Source: JBMNCQ01 sp049366715
GTDB taxonomy: Bacteria; Bacillota; Peptococcia; Peptococcales; BICA1-8
Assembly: GCA_049366715.1 (NCBI GenBank)
Contig: JBMNCQ010000037.1
Coordinates: 1-64,000, forward strand
DNA: 64,000 bases
Direction of reading: 5' to 3'
Of this stretch, positions 26,676 through 34,064 are shown in pieces. Position 1 is the stretch's first letter; each line of letters opens with the position of its first letter. The notes beneath the pieces were generated by a model. It saw only the letters and a program-made list of their open reading frames with translations, ran no database searches and was not told where the DNA came from. The position numbers were made by a program, and so were the translations under genes.

Positions 26676-26690
26676 CGGCATGTTTTTTGC
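26676..26690 (+). promoter_or_regulatory. Sigma-54 (-24/-12) promoter for the SDR/thiolase operon
   Basis: CGGCATGTTTTTTGC has GG-N10-GC spacing and matches the consensus except for the first base. It lies 80-94 bases before the SDR ATG. With the site at 24757-24771 it defines a two-operon regulon around the activator. Confidence 0.75.
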
Positions 26691-26769
26691 ATGTTTTAAA
26701 AATATAATTACCCGCAAGTTGTCGGGAATTATTTCAGAAGAAAAAAGTAGAAAAAGGAAGGTGTTGTTT

Positions 26770-27513
26770 ATGGCAAGATTTGCGGAAAGAAGTGCCGTAA
26801 TTACCGGTGGGGCCAAAGGCATCGGGGAGTTCATTGCAAGAAAGTTTTATGCAGAGGGGGCAAAAGTTGCGGTTATTGATGTCAATGCGGCCGGAGCCCA
26901 ACAACTGGCGCAGGAACTTGACCCCAGCGGCGATAAGGCCATTGGTCTGGGGTGTAATATCGTCAATCGTCCTGAGGTTAAAGCTGCTTTCGAAAGGATT
27001 GTAGCAAAGTTTGGCACGGTGGATATTCTTGTTAATAATGCCGGAATCACGCGGGATGCAATATTTCATAAAATGACAGAAAAACAATGGGATGATGTGA
27101 TTGCCGTTAATGGTAAAGGTTTATTTAACTGCACACAAGAGGCCTGGCTGATTATGAAAGATCAGAAATATGGAAAGATTTGCAATTTGTCCTCGACAAA
27201 TTCCAGTGGCGAAGCCGGACAGGCTAATTATGCTTTTACCAAAGCGGGTGTTATTGCCGTGACCAAGAGTCTGGCCAGAGAAGGCGGAAGATATAATATC
27301 AATGTTAACTGTGTGCGGCCTGGCGTGATTGACACTGAGATGATGCGCGCCGTGCCGGAGAATGTGCTGGAGGATTTAGTCAACAAGACCGCATTTAAAC
27401 GGATGGGGCAGCCGGCGGAAGTAGCTGACGCCGTCGCTTATTTATGCAGTGAAGAGGCCTCCTGGGTTACAGGCGAGGAGCTTCTCGTTGCCGGCGGATA
27501 TATGTACAGATAA
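26770..27513 (+). CDS. Short-chain dehydrogenase/reductase (3-oxoacyl/acetoacetyl-CoA reductase type)
   Basis: Classical SDR of 247 residues with the NAD(P)-binding TGGAKGIG (12-19), NNAG (89-92), the catalytic Ser around 141-142, Tyr154 and Lys158 (NYAFTK) and the ending VTGEELLVAGGYMYR. The FabG-like sequence and the following thiolase gene suggest a 3-ketoacyl-CoA reductase or 3-hydroxyacyl-CoA dehydrogenase role. The ATG at 26770 has a GGAAGG site; the reading frame extends upstream through the sigma-54 promoter but without start signals. A perfect 9-bp hairpin lies between it and the thiolase gene. Confidence 0.9.
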   Translation: MARFAERSAVITGGAKGIGEFIARKFYAEGAKVAVIDVNAAGAQQLAQELDPSGDKAIGLGCNIVNRPEVKAAFERIVAKFGTVDILVNNAGITRDAIFHKMTEKQWDDVIAVNGKGLFNCTQEAWLIMKDQKYGKICNLSSTNSSGEAGQANYAFTKAGVIAVTKSLAREGGRYNINVNCVRPGVIDTEMMRAVPENVLEDLVNKTAFKRMGQPAEVADAVAYLCSEEASWVTGEELLVAGGYMYR

Positions 27514-27514
27514 G

Positions 27515-27537
27515 CCGGACCTGACGGCCAGGTCCGG
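27515..27537 (+). other. Intercistronic hairpin
   Basis: CCGGACCTG (27515-27523) and CAGGTCCGG (27529-27537) form a perfect 9-bp stem directly after the SDR stop. There is no T-tract, so it is more likely to stabilise or tune the SDR/thiolase mRNA than to terminate it. Confidence 0.5.
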
Positions 27538-27559
27538 TAGTATAAAGTGAGGAGGAATA

Positions 27560-28741
27560 ATGTTGCAGGAGGTTGTGATCGTCAGTGCGGTTCGTACTCC
27601 CATCGCCTCATTCGGAGGTGCTCTGAAAGGGTATGGGGTGATAAATTTAGGTGCGCTGGTTGTTAAAGAAGCCATGCACAGGGCAGGTGTTCAAGGGGAT
27701 CAAGTGGATGAAGTCATCATGGGAAATGTTCTGCAAGGCGGGCTTGGTCAGAATCCTGCCCGTCAGGCAGCACTAAAAGCAGGACTGCCTGTGGAAACGA
27801 CAGCCCAAACCATCAATGTGGTTTGCGGTTCGGGGCTTAAAGCGGTTATTTCAGCAGCTCAGACCATTATGTCGGAAGATGCCGATGTCGTCGTAGCGGG
27901 CGGCATGGAAAGCATGTCGGATGCTCCCTATGTACTGGAAGGGGCGCGATGGGGCCGGCGCATGGGCAACGGGTCAGTTGTAGACAGCATGATTAAGGAT
28001 GGGCTGTGGTGTGCCTTTAATAATTATCATATGGGAATTACCGCGGAGAATGTCGCTGAAAAATATGGCATCAGCCGTGCGGAGCAAGATGAGTTTGCGG
28101 CTTGGAGTCAGGAAAAGGCTGCGTTAGCAATGGAAAAAGGCCGGTTTGCGGAAGAGATCGTACCGGTGACTATTCCGCAAAGAAAAGGGGAGCCGGTTAT
28201 TTTCGATACGGATGAGCACCCCCGGGCGGGAACAACTGTGGAAACCTTAGCTAAATTAAAACCGGCTTTTAAAACAGGCGGAACGGTAACCGCCGGCAAT
28301 GCTTCCGGCATTAATGACGCCGCGGCGGCTTGTGTGCTTATGAGTAAAGAGCAAGCTGATTCTTGGGGGCTCCCTTATCTTGCAAAAATTAAAGGCTATG
28401 GAACGGCAGGTGTGGATCCGGCCATTATGGGAGTCGGCCCGGTAAATGCAGTGAAAAAAGCTTTAAAGAAGGCAAATGTTAGGATAGAGGAGCTTGATCT
28501 TATCGAAGCCAATGAGGCCTTTGCCGCACAGGCTTTGGCGGTTGCCGGGGAATTGGGTTTCCCCAAAAGGAAAGTTAATGTAAACGGAGGTGCGATCGCT
28601 TTAGGGCATCCGATCGGCGCCAGCGGCGCCCGTATTCTCGTTACTTTACTCCATGAGATGAAGAAAAGAAACAATAAACTTGGCCTGGCAACCCTTTGTA
28701 TCGGCGGCGGGCAGGGTATCGCCGTTGTCGTTGAGCGCTGA
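27560..28741 (+). CDS. Acetyl-CoA C-acetyltransferase (thiolase)
   Basis: Biosynthetic-type thiolase of 393 residues, the standard length. Catalytic residues are Cys89 (NVVCGSGLKAV), the His of ALGHPIGASGARI and the Cys of LCIGGGQG near the C-terminus, with IEANEAFAAQAL. It condenses two acetyl-CoA to acetoacetyl-CoA or the reverse. A GAGGAGG site precedes the ATG. It follows the SDR gene in the sigma-54-controlled operon; together with the CoA-transferase it could activate and cleave a short 3-hydroxy or 3-keto acid, or make 3-hydroxybutyryl-CoA. Confidence 0.95.
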   Translation: MLQEVVIVSAVRTPIASFGGALKGYGVINLGALVVKEAMHRAGVQGDQVDEVIMGNVLQGGLGQNPARQAALKAGLPVETTAQTINVVCGSGLKAVISAAQTIMSEDADVVVAGGMESMSDAPYVLEGARWGRRMGNGSVVDSMIKDGLWCAFNNYHMGITAENVAEKYGISRAEQDEFAAWSQEKAALAMEKGRFAEEIVPVTIPQRKGEPVIFDTDEHPRAGTTVETLAKLKPAFKTGGTVTAGNASGINDAAAACVLMSKEQADSWGLPYLAKIKGYGTAGVDPAIMGVGPVNAVKKALKKANVRIEELDLIEANEAFAAQALAVAGELGFPKRKVNVNGGAIALGHPIGASGARILVTLLHEMKKRNNKLGLATLCIGGGQGIAVVVER

Positions 28742-28759
28742 TGCAGGGGAGGACCGGTT

Positions 28760-28888
28760 ATGAAAATCAAATCTGCTGCGGCAAGCAGAGCGGATAAATT
28801 TTGAGCGGATAAACCAACTTATATCTATTTGACAGACGGGACCCAGACTGAGGTAACAGAGATAGACAAAGTATATATGGAGTATTAA
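28760..28888 (+). pseudogene. Short ORF interrupted by an in-frame TGA
   Basis: From the ATG at 28760 the frame reads 14 codons, TGA at 28802, then 27 more sense codons (ADKPTYIYLTDGTQTEVTEI...) to TAA at 28886. GCGGATAAA is repeated on both sides of the TGA, suggesting a small duplication that disrupted a gene. No family recognised. A terminator follows directly. Confidence 0.3.
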
Positions 28889-28892
28889 GGCT

Positions 28893-28920
28893 CACCAGAA
28901 AACCTGGTGGCTTTTTTTTG
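28893..28920 (+). terminator. Rho-independent terminator
   Basis: CACCAG (28893-28898), loop AAAAC, CTGGTG (28904-28909), then GC and eight T. It closes the SDR/thiolase operon and the small ORF after it. Confidence 0.75.
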
Positions 28921-29055
28921 GTCCGATTGAGGGGGAAATCAAAAAGTTTATAATCGTGGGAGAATCTAACTATTTCTCAACCATTGTCTTGTTATACTCT
29001 AAGCACAGGTTGTAACACTGGAAAAATAAAAGACTACATTGGAAGGAGTCAAAAC

Positions 29056-29343
29056 ATGTCATCTGTAAAAAACAAAAAAATTATTATCGGTCTCACTACA
29101 ACAGCATTTATGTTATTGGGAGGTATTACAGCATTTGCATCAATACCGGGAGTCACCCTTACACCAGTGAGTAATGTGGATGTAACTAAGATAGTTTCTG
29201 ACAAATCACGCTCACGCAAAACAGGAGGAGCGGTACTGGGTTTATCAATTGTAAAAACTATTGTTGAAAAGCATGGATGGAAAATAGCAGTTGATACTGA
29301 ATTAGGGCGGGGCTCAACTTTTGCTATAATATTTGCTGTCTAA
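29056..29343 (+). pseudogene. Chimeric ORF: signal peptide joined to a histidine-kinase C-terminal fragment
   Basis: 95 codons with a good AAGGAG site. Residues 1 to about 32 are an export signal (KNKKIIIGLTTTAFMLLGGITAFA). From about residue 58 the sequence is the end of a histidine-kinase ATPase domain: GLSIVKTIVEKHGWKIAVDTELGRGSTF, the G2 box and its following strand. The rest of the kinase, including the phospho-accepting His and the N box, is absent. This is best read as the joining of two gene ends by deletion, and is probably non-functional as a kinase. An alternative is a small exported protein that captured the fragment. Confidence 0.6.
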
Positions 29344-29460
29344 TATTTAACTTGCCAGGCCCTGCAACCTTCAAACAGCAGCTATAAAGGCTTCAAAAGA
29401 AAGGCCTCATATTGCAGGTAATGGATTACAACCGGACTATTCTTGTAATGTAGAAGGAAA

Positions 29461-29497
29461 AGCAGAGAGAAGCCGTAATTAGCAGCTGCTCTCTGCT
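29461..29497 (+). other. Stem-loop in a gene-free stretch
   Basis: AGCAGAGAG (29461-29469) pairs perfectly with CTCTCTGCT (29489-29497); the downstream bases are TATTTG, a poor T-tract. It could end transcription from the chimeric ORF. Confidence 0.35.
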
Positions 29498-29598
29498 TAT
29501 TTGAGCTATAGGAGTGGCCGGATAATGGCGTGTAATAGTAGTCAGCAGCTTTTACCAAGATTTTTAATAATTTCATGATAGTGTATGGTTGCCAGCAC

Positions 29599-29800
29599 CC
29601 CATGTGGCAAAGTGTATTGGCGGCATGGGCAGTCTGACAGGGACGGCTGCAAGGGCAGAGAGGGTACAGGTGATCTATAACCTGGGGCAAAATAACAGCC
29701 TGATAAGTGGTGAAAGAGCAAACCCGGTGAAAACCGGAAGCCCAAGCCATGACTCCAGGCTGCACTTAGAGGGTCAGAACCTGCGCGAACGTCCTGTTCC
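29599..29800 (+). ncRNA. Possible structured non-coding RNA
   Basis: The gene-free stretch 29344-30073 contains a GC-rich segment with several local stems: CCCATG/CATGGG (29599-29604 with 29634-29639) and CCGGT-GAAA-ACCGG (29724-29737), a perfect stem capped by a GNRA tetraloop. No convincing protein is encoded on either strand. It might be an intron fragment, a riboswitch-like leader or another RNA; the family is not recognised and this is tentative. Confidence 0.25.
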
Positions 29801-29895
29801 TCTGATTGCATTAAGTTTATTGTAATAATGCTATAGCAAGAATAACAATAAAAATATTTGAAAAGAGCGGTTCGGTATTATAAATTATAGACAGA

Positions 29896-29936
29896 ATATA
29901 TGGAAAATTCCATATATTGACCAAATGGCCATTTGG
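29896..29936. promoter_or_regulatory. Two adjacent palindromes, operators of the second TRAP locus
   Basis: Palindrome one has perfect 10-bp arms ATATATGGAA (29896-29905) and TTCCATATAT (29908-29917). Palindrome two, four bases on, is the perfect 16-mer CCAAATGGCCATTTGG (29921-29936). TTGACC (29917-29922) could be a -35 box, with TTAGAT (29941-29946) as a -10. The pair would then sit on the promoter of the hydrolase-TRAP operon beginning at 30074. Confidence 0.6.
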
Positions 29937-30073
29937 AGGGTTAGATATTCCTTTTATTATCTGCCGCATGGCGGAAAATTTTCTTAATCTTTAAAGTCCG
30001 AGATGCAAAAATATGTACAAGAAGGATTTGGAAAAAAGTATCATGCTAGATTGCTTAAGGAGGAAAATATGCC

Positions 30074-30934
30074 ATGTTGCAATTAAGAGAGAAGGCCCTT
30101 GAACTCATTAAGGGTGGATATGATTTGCACACCCATACGACACCATCTCATTTTAAGCGGGTCCTGGATGACTTGCAGATTGTGAAAGAAGCTGATGATA
30201 TAGGTATGGCCGGGGTTATGCTGAAGAATCATTATGAACCGACAGGGGCCAGGGCAGAATTAATCAACCGCATCAGTAATATCAAGGCTAAGGCTTATGG
30301 CGGGCTTGTCCTTAATTGGCCGGTAGGCGGGCTAAATCCTTACGCGGTGGAAAGTGCGTTAAAGATGGGTGCACGGATAGTGTGGATGCCAACCCGTGAT
30401 TCGGAGAATTCATTAATTTATGGGGATATGCCGGGAGATTTCTTTAAACGCTCAGGCATCACTGTTTTTAGCAAGCAAAAAGCGCTTCTCCCTGTGATTT
30501 ATGAAATTTTTGAGGTTGTCAAAAAATATGACTCGTTTCTGGCTACTGGTCATCTTAGCCCGGAGCAGTCTGTGCTGCTTTGTAAGGAAGGCCGGAAAAT
30601 GGGCGTGAGTATGATTCTGACTCATCCTGAATGGGAACGCACTGTAGTGGATTTGCAGACGCAGCTGGATCTTGCTGATCTTGGTGTTCTGATAGAGAAA
30701 AACTGGTTGAATATAGCTGAGGGGCAGGTCAGCGCTGCGAAAGTAGCGGAAAGTATGCATAGGCTAGGACCAGGGCGTGTTTTTATGGCCACAGATCGCG
30801 GACAGTCCGGCATGGAGCATCCTGCTGAGGCTATGCTAAGGTTCATTGAGACAATGCTAGCGCAGGATATCCCTGTGCAGCATATCCACGATATGGTTTG
30901 TACAGTCCCGATGTCTATTGTTAAAGAAAATTAA
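30074..30934 (+). CDS. DUF6282-type metal-dependent hydrolase
   Basis: 286-residue protein of the amidohydrolase/TIM-barrel type. The N-terminal YDLHTHTTPS gives a His-x-His metal motif (about residues 17-19). Further candidate ligands are in MLKNHYEP, ATGHLSPEQ, ILTHPEWE and the Asp of FMATDRGQ. Proteins like this are annotated DUF6282 and have no assigned reaction. It has an AAGGAGG site and sits directly upstream of a TRAP receptor gene, overlapping its leader, so it is the first gene of a transport-catabolism operon. By analogy with the amidohydrolase at 5276 it may process the imported substrate. Confidence 0.75.
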   Translation: MLQLREKALELIKGGYDLHTHTTPSHFKRVLDDLQIVKEADDIGMAGVMLKNHYEPTGARAELINRISNIKAKAYGGLVLNWPVGGLNPYAVESALKMGARIVWMPTRDSENSLIYGDMPGDFFKRSGITVFSKQKALLPVIYEIFEVVKKYDSFLATGHLSPEQSVLLCKEGRKMGVSMILTHPEWERTVVDLQTQLDLADLGVLIEKNWLNIAEGQVSAAKVAESMHRLGPGRVFMATDRGQSGMEHPAEAMLRFIETMLAQDIPVQHIHDMVCTVPMSIVKEN

Positions 30935-30962
30935 AAATAAGTATGAAAAAGGGGTAGTAAGA

Positions 30963-32015
30963 ATGAAAAAAACTTTATTGATTTTATTTGTAATTATAGC
31001 AATATTAATTTTCGCCGGCTGCGGTGGTACTAATTCCGGGGTCAGCGAAGAATCCGGCACCAGTTCGAATCAAAGCACGGGCACTAAAGTGATTCAAATT
31101 GGATTCACCACTTCTGCAACAGTAGCCGATGACCCGTATAATGTTTTTGCCTCGACCTTCGCTAAGTTGGTTAATGAAAGAAGCAAAGGTTCAATCAAGG
31201 CTGAGGCCCTTGGCGGAGGTCAATTGGGTCAGGAACTGGAAATGTTTGATGGAATGAAAATCGGTACAATTGATGCGGGTATCATCACCAATGCATATGT
31301 TGGTCAGTACGCTCCTGCAAATAAGCTGTTTGACCTGCCCTTCCTCTTTAAAGATAATGCTCAGGCTGCGAGTATTCTTGACGGCTCGGTGGGTACATCT
31401 GTTCTGAATGCCGTTGGTTCTTCAAACCTTGGTGTAACTGCTTTGGCTTGGGGTGAAGGCGGTTTCCGCCATTTGGTCACGAAGGTAAAAGCAGTGCATA
31501 TTCCTTCTGACATGGGCGGTCTGAAGATTAGGAGTATGGAAACTAAAGCTTACCTGGACACCTATGCTGCCCTTGGCGTAAATGCTGTTCCGATGGCTTG
31601 GGCCGAAACGATTCCCGCATTGCAGCAGGGTACCATCGAGGGCCTTGATATTCCGATCAGCGTTATTTATGCAAATGGATTTGCTAAAATCGCTGACTAT
31701 TTGAATCTGACCGGTCATTTTTATTCTCCGCTGGTTTTATGTATGTCTGATTCTGTTTATAATAACTTGACTGCAGAAGAAAAGGAAATCGTGAAACAAG
31801 CTGCAGTAGAAGCAGGTCAGGCTACCCGGGATAATAATGCAAGAGTTGAAAAGACAATGCTTGCTGAAATGGCCGAGCAGGGCATGACGATCGTTAGTGA
31901 TGTAGATATTGACTCGTTTCGTAATAAACTGAGCAGTTTCTATGAAGGACAGAAGAAAAACATTGGCGGGACATATGTCGATGACCTCTTTGCTGAGCTG
32001 GATAAACTGAAGTAA
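30963..32015 (+). CDS. TRAP transporter substrate-binding lipoprotein (DctP family), second system
   Basis: Receptor of 350 residues with a lipoprotein signal ending LIFAGC (acylated Cys near 20). DctP-family blocks include GQELEMFDGMKIGTIDAG, ALAWGEGGFRHLVTK and the binding-site region GLKIRSMETKAY. The ATG at 30963 was preferred to an earlier in-frame TTG that overlaps the hydrolase gene. A strong hairpin separates it from the two membrane subunits, a common way to make receptor in excess. Sequence similarity to the receptor at 311 is only at family level, so the substrate probably differs. Confidence 0.93.
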   Translation: MKKTLLILFVIIAILIFAGCGGTNSGVSEESGTSSNQSTGTKVIQIGFTTSATVADDPYNVFASTFAKLVNERSKGSIKAEALGGGQLGQELEMFDGMKIGTIDAGIITNAYVGQYAPANKLFDLPFLFKDNAQAASILDGSVGTSVLNAVGSSNLGVTALAWGEGGFRHLVTKVKAVHIPSDMGGLKIRSMETKAYLDTYAALGVNAVPMAWAETIPALQQGTIEGLDIPISVIYANGFAKIADYLNLTGHFYSPLVLCMSDSVYNNLTAEEKEIVKQAAVEAGQATRDNNARVEKTMLAEMAEQGMTIVSDVDIDSFRNKLSSFYEGQKKNIGGTYVDDLFAELDKLK

Positions 32016-32037
32016 AGCATCTATTTCCAGAATTTTT

Positions 32038-32072
32038 AGCAGGCTACCGACCTCAGGGATCGGCAGCCTGCT
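32038..32072 (+). other. Intercistronic hairpin between TRAP receptor and permease genes
   Basis: AGCAGGCT (32038-32045) pairs with AGCCTGCT (32065-32072), and the inner CCGA with TCGG. There is no T-tract, and an AAGGAGG ribosome site follows. It probably protects the upstream receptor mRNA or partly attenuates read-through. Confidence 0.55.
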
Positions 32073-32089
32073 GTCTTAAGGAGGATACA

Positions 32090-32584
32090 ATGAAACAGTT
32101 GAGAAAAATCAGCACCGTCCTGGAAAAAGGGATTGGTATTTTCCTGGTAATTTCTTTTTCTATTTTGGTTGTTGCTTGTGTTTTACAAGTTTTCACACGA
32201 TATATATTGAATAGTTCCCTGTCTTGGACGGAAGAACTGGCACGATATGCATTCATTTGGTCAAATCTAGTCGGTGCTGCACTATGTGTCCGTAAGCATT
32301 CCAATGCAGCAGTCAGTGTTTTAACCGATCGCTTGCCGGAGAAGGTGCAAATCGTGCTTGATATCCTGATTGAAGCAGTGATTATTGTGATTAGCGTAAT
32401 TTTGATCATTAACGGGACACAGGTTACTATCATGACCAGTCATTCCACCTCTTCATCTATGCACATAAGCATGGCTTTTATCAACAGCGCAGTGCCGGTC
32501 TATTCATTACTGATTTTTATGCTGGCTGGAATCAATCTAATTGAAAAAGTAATGGTGTTGCTTGGAAAGGAGATTTCTGTTTAA
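32090..32584 (+). CDS. TRAP transporter small permease (DctQ family), second system
   Basis: 164 residues, four hydrophobic segments, with the DctQ signature FTRYILNSSLSWTEELARYAFIW. Start ATG has an AAGGAGG site. The stop overlaps the start of the large permease (TAATG). Partner of the receptor at 30963. Confidence 0.93.
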   Translation: MKQLRKISTVLEKGIGIFLVISFSILVVACVLQVFTRYILNSSLSWTEELARYAFIWSNLVGAALCVRKHSNAAVSVLTDRLPEKVQIVLDILIEAVIIVISVILIINGTQVTIMTSHSTSSSMHISMAFINSAVPVYSLLIFMLAGINLIEKVMVLLGKEISV

Positions 32585-33888
32585 TGGAGCCAATTTCTTT
32601 TGTAGGACCAATGTTTATAATTATGATTATTTTAATTCTGTTAAAAACCCCTGTGGCTTACGCTATTTTGGCCTCGAATATGATTTTTCTTTTAACCTCC
32701 GGTCTCAAGCCTCTGACTTTAGTAAGTGTCCGCATGGTTGCCGGGTTGAATTCTTTTCCACTTTTGGCTGTACCATTATTTATTCTTGCCGGTAATTTGA
32801 TGGATAAAGGCGGTATTTCCAAGCGTTTGATCGTCTGGGCAGAGAATCTGGTGGGGTGGATGCCTGGCGGTACTGGTGTCGTGGCGATCGTCTCCAGTAC
32901 TATTTTTGCCGCATTAACCGGCTCCGGCCCTGCCACTGTTGCAGCAATTGGTTCAATCATGATTCCCTCACTTATCACAAAGGATTATACCGTGGAACAA
33001 TCTGCCGGTATGGTTGCCGCAGCCGGTGCTCTTGGACCGATTATACCGCCAAGCATTCCCATGATCATCTACGGCGTTACCATGAGTCTTTCAATTCCGG
33101 ATATGTTCATTGCAGGTATCCTGCCCGGTCTATTTATCGCCGGCCTGCTTATTATTGTTAATATGGTAATCGCCTATAAAAATCCTAAGATTCTCAATCA
33201 TCGAAATGATTATTCTTTTAATTTTAGAAGGTTCTTAAGGACTACTTTGGAGGCCTCCGGAGCCTTGCTAATGCCCATTATTATCTTGGGTGGTATTTAC
33301 GGTGGTATCTTTACACCGACTGAAGCAGCCTCAATAGGAGTTGTCTATGGATTATTCGTCGGTATATTTATCTACCGTGAGATCAAGATTAAGGAACTGC
33401 CTAAGGTCCTTATCTCTTCTATGGAAACATCAGCCATGGTTAATATCATTATAGCTGCAGCGGCTTTGCTGTCCTGGATCATAGCCAGTACCCATACCTC
33501 TTCTGTAATGGTTAGTTTCTTGACAATGTTCGTTCATAACAAGCTCATGTATCTGTTGATTTTAAATATTACTTTGTTTATTGTTGGTGCGCTGATTGAC
33601 ACGGTAGCAGCTATTATCATTGTTGCTCCGGTGCTGGTTCCCATCGGAATCGAGCTGGGGGTTGATCCGCTGCATCTGGGAGTGCTGTTTGTTATTAACC
33701 TGGTTATCGGTTATGTAACGCCCCCCTTTGGTTACAATTTGTTTACCGCATGCTCGGTGACGGGACTCAAATTTGACCGTATTTTAAAAGGGGTCGTTCC
33801 TTATCTCTTAGTGGAAATTTTCGCAGTGTTGATTTTAACCTATATCCCAGGTATTATCACATGGTTACCCAGCATTCTGGCAAAATGA
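32584..33888 (+). CDS. TRAP transporter large permease (DctM family), second system
   Basis: 434-residue membrane subunit with the DctM blocks AVPLFILAGNLMDKGG, FAALTGSGPATVAAIGSIM, GALGPIIPPSIPMIIYG, GGIFTPTEAASIG and GYVTPPFGYNLF. It is translationally coupled to the small permease and completes the second dctPQM set, which lies between a DUF6282 hydrolase and a 2-hydroxyacid dehydrogenase. Confidence 0.95.
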   Translation: MEPISFVGPMFIIMIILILLKTPVAYAILASNMIFLLTSGLKPLTLVSVRMVAGLNSFPLLAVPLFILAGNLMDKGGISKRLIVWAENLVGWMPGGTGVVAIVSSTIFAALTGSGPATVAAIGSIMIPSLITKDYTVEQSAGMVAAAGALGPIIPPSIPMIIYGVTMSLSIPDMFIAGILPGLFIAGLLIIVNMVIAYKNPKILNHRNDYSFNFRRFLRTTLEASGALLMPIIILGGIYGGIFTPTEAASIGVVYGLFVGIFIYREIKIKELPKVLISSMETSAMVNIIIAAAALLSWIIASTHTSSVMVSFLTMFVHNKLMYLLILNITLFIVGALIDTVAAIIIVAPVLVPIGIELGVDPLHLGVLFVINLVIGYVTPPFGYNLFTACSVTGLKFDRILKGVVPYLLVEIFAVLILTYIPGIITWLPSILAK

Positions 33889-34064
33889 TGTTTTCCCGGA
33901 ATGTTCATGGATTACCGGATAACTCCTAATATGACATGACATTTTCCTTGCTATTAAGATCAAATGCTTTTGTCCCAGCAGCAATTATTATAGTAGTTTA
34001 ATTTAGGATTTGCCCATTTTCTATACTGTTTTAAAGAGAATGTGAAAGGAAAGTGATCAACACA

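Noticed and set aside
28802..28804. TGA as a selenocysteine codon
   Set aside because: No Cys-like redox motif, no recognisable hairpin just downstream, and the ORF looks like a small duplication remnant.
29715..29760. Cyclic-di-GMP-I riboswitch
   Set aside because: GCAAAC, a GAAA-capped stem and AAGCC occur in similar order, but the conserved bases after the stem and the second stem do not fit the known core.
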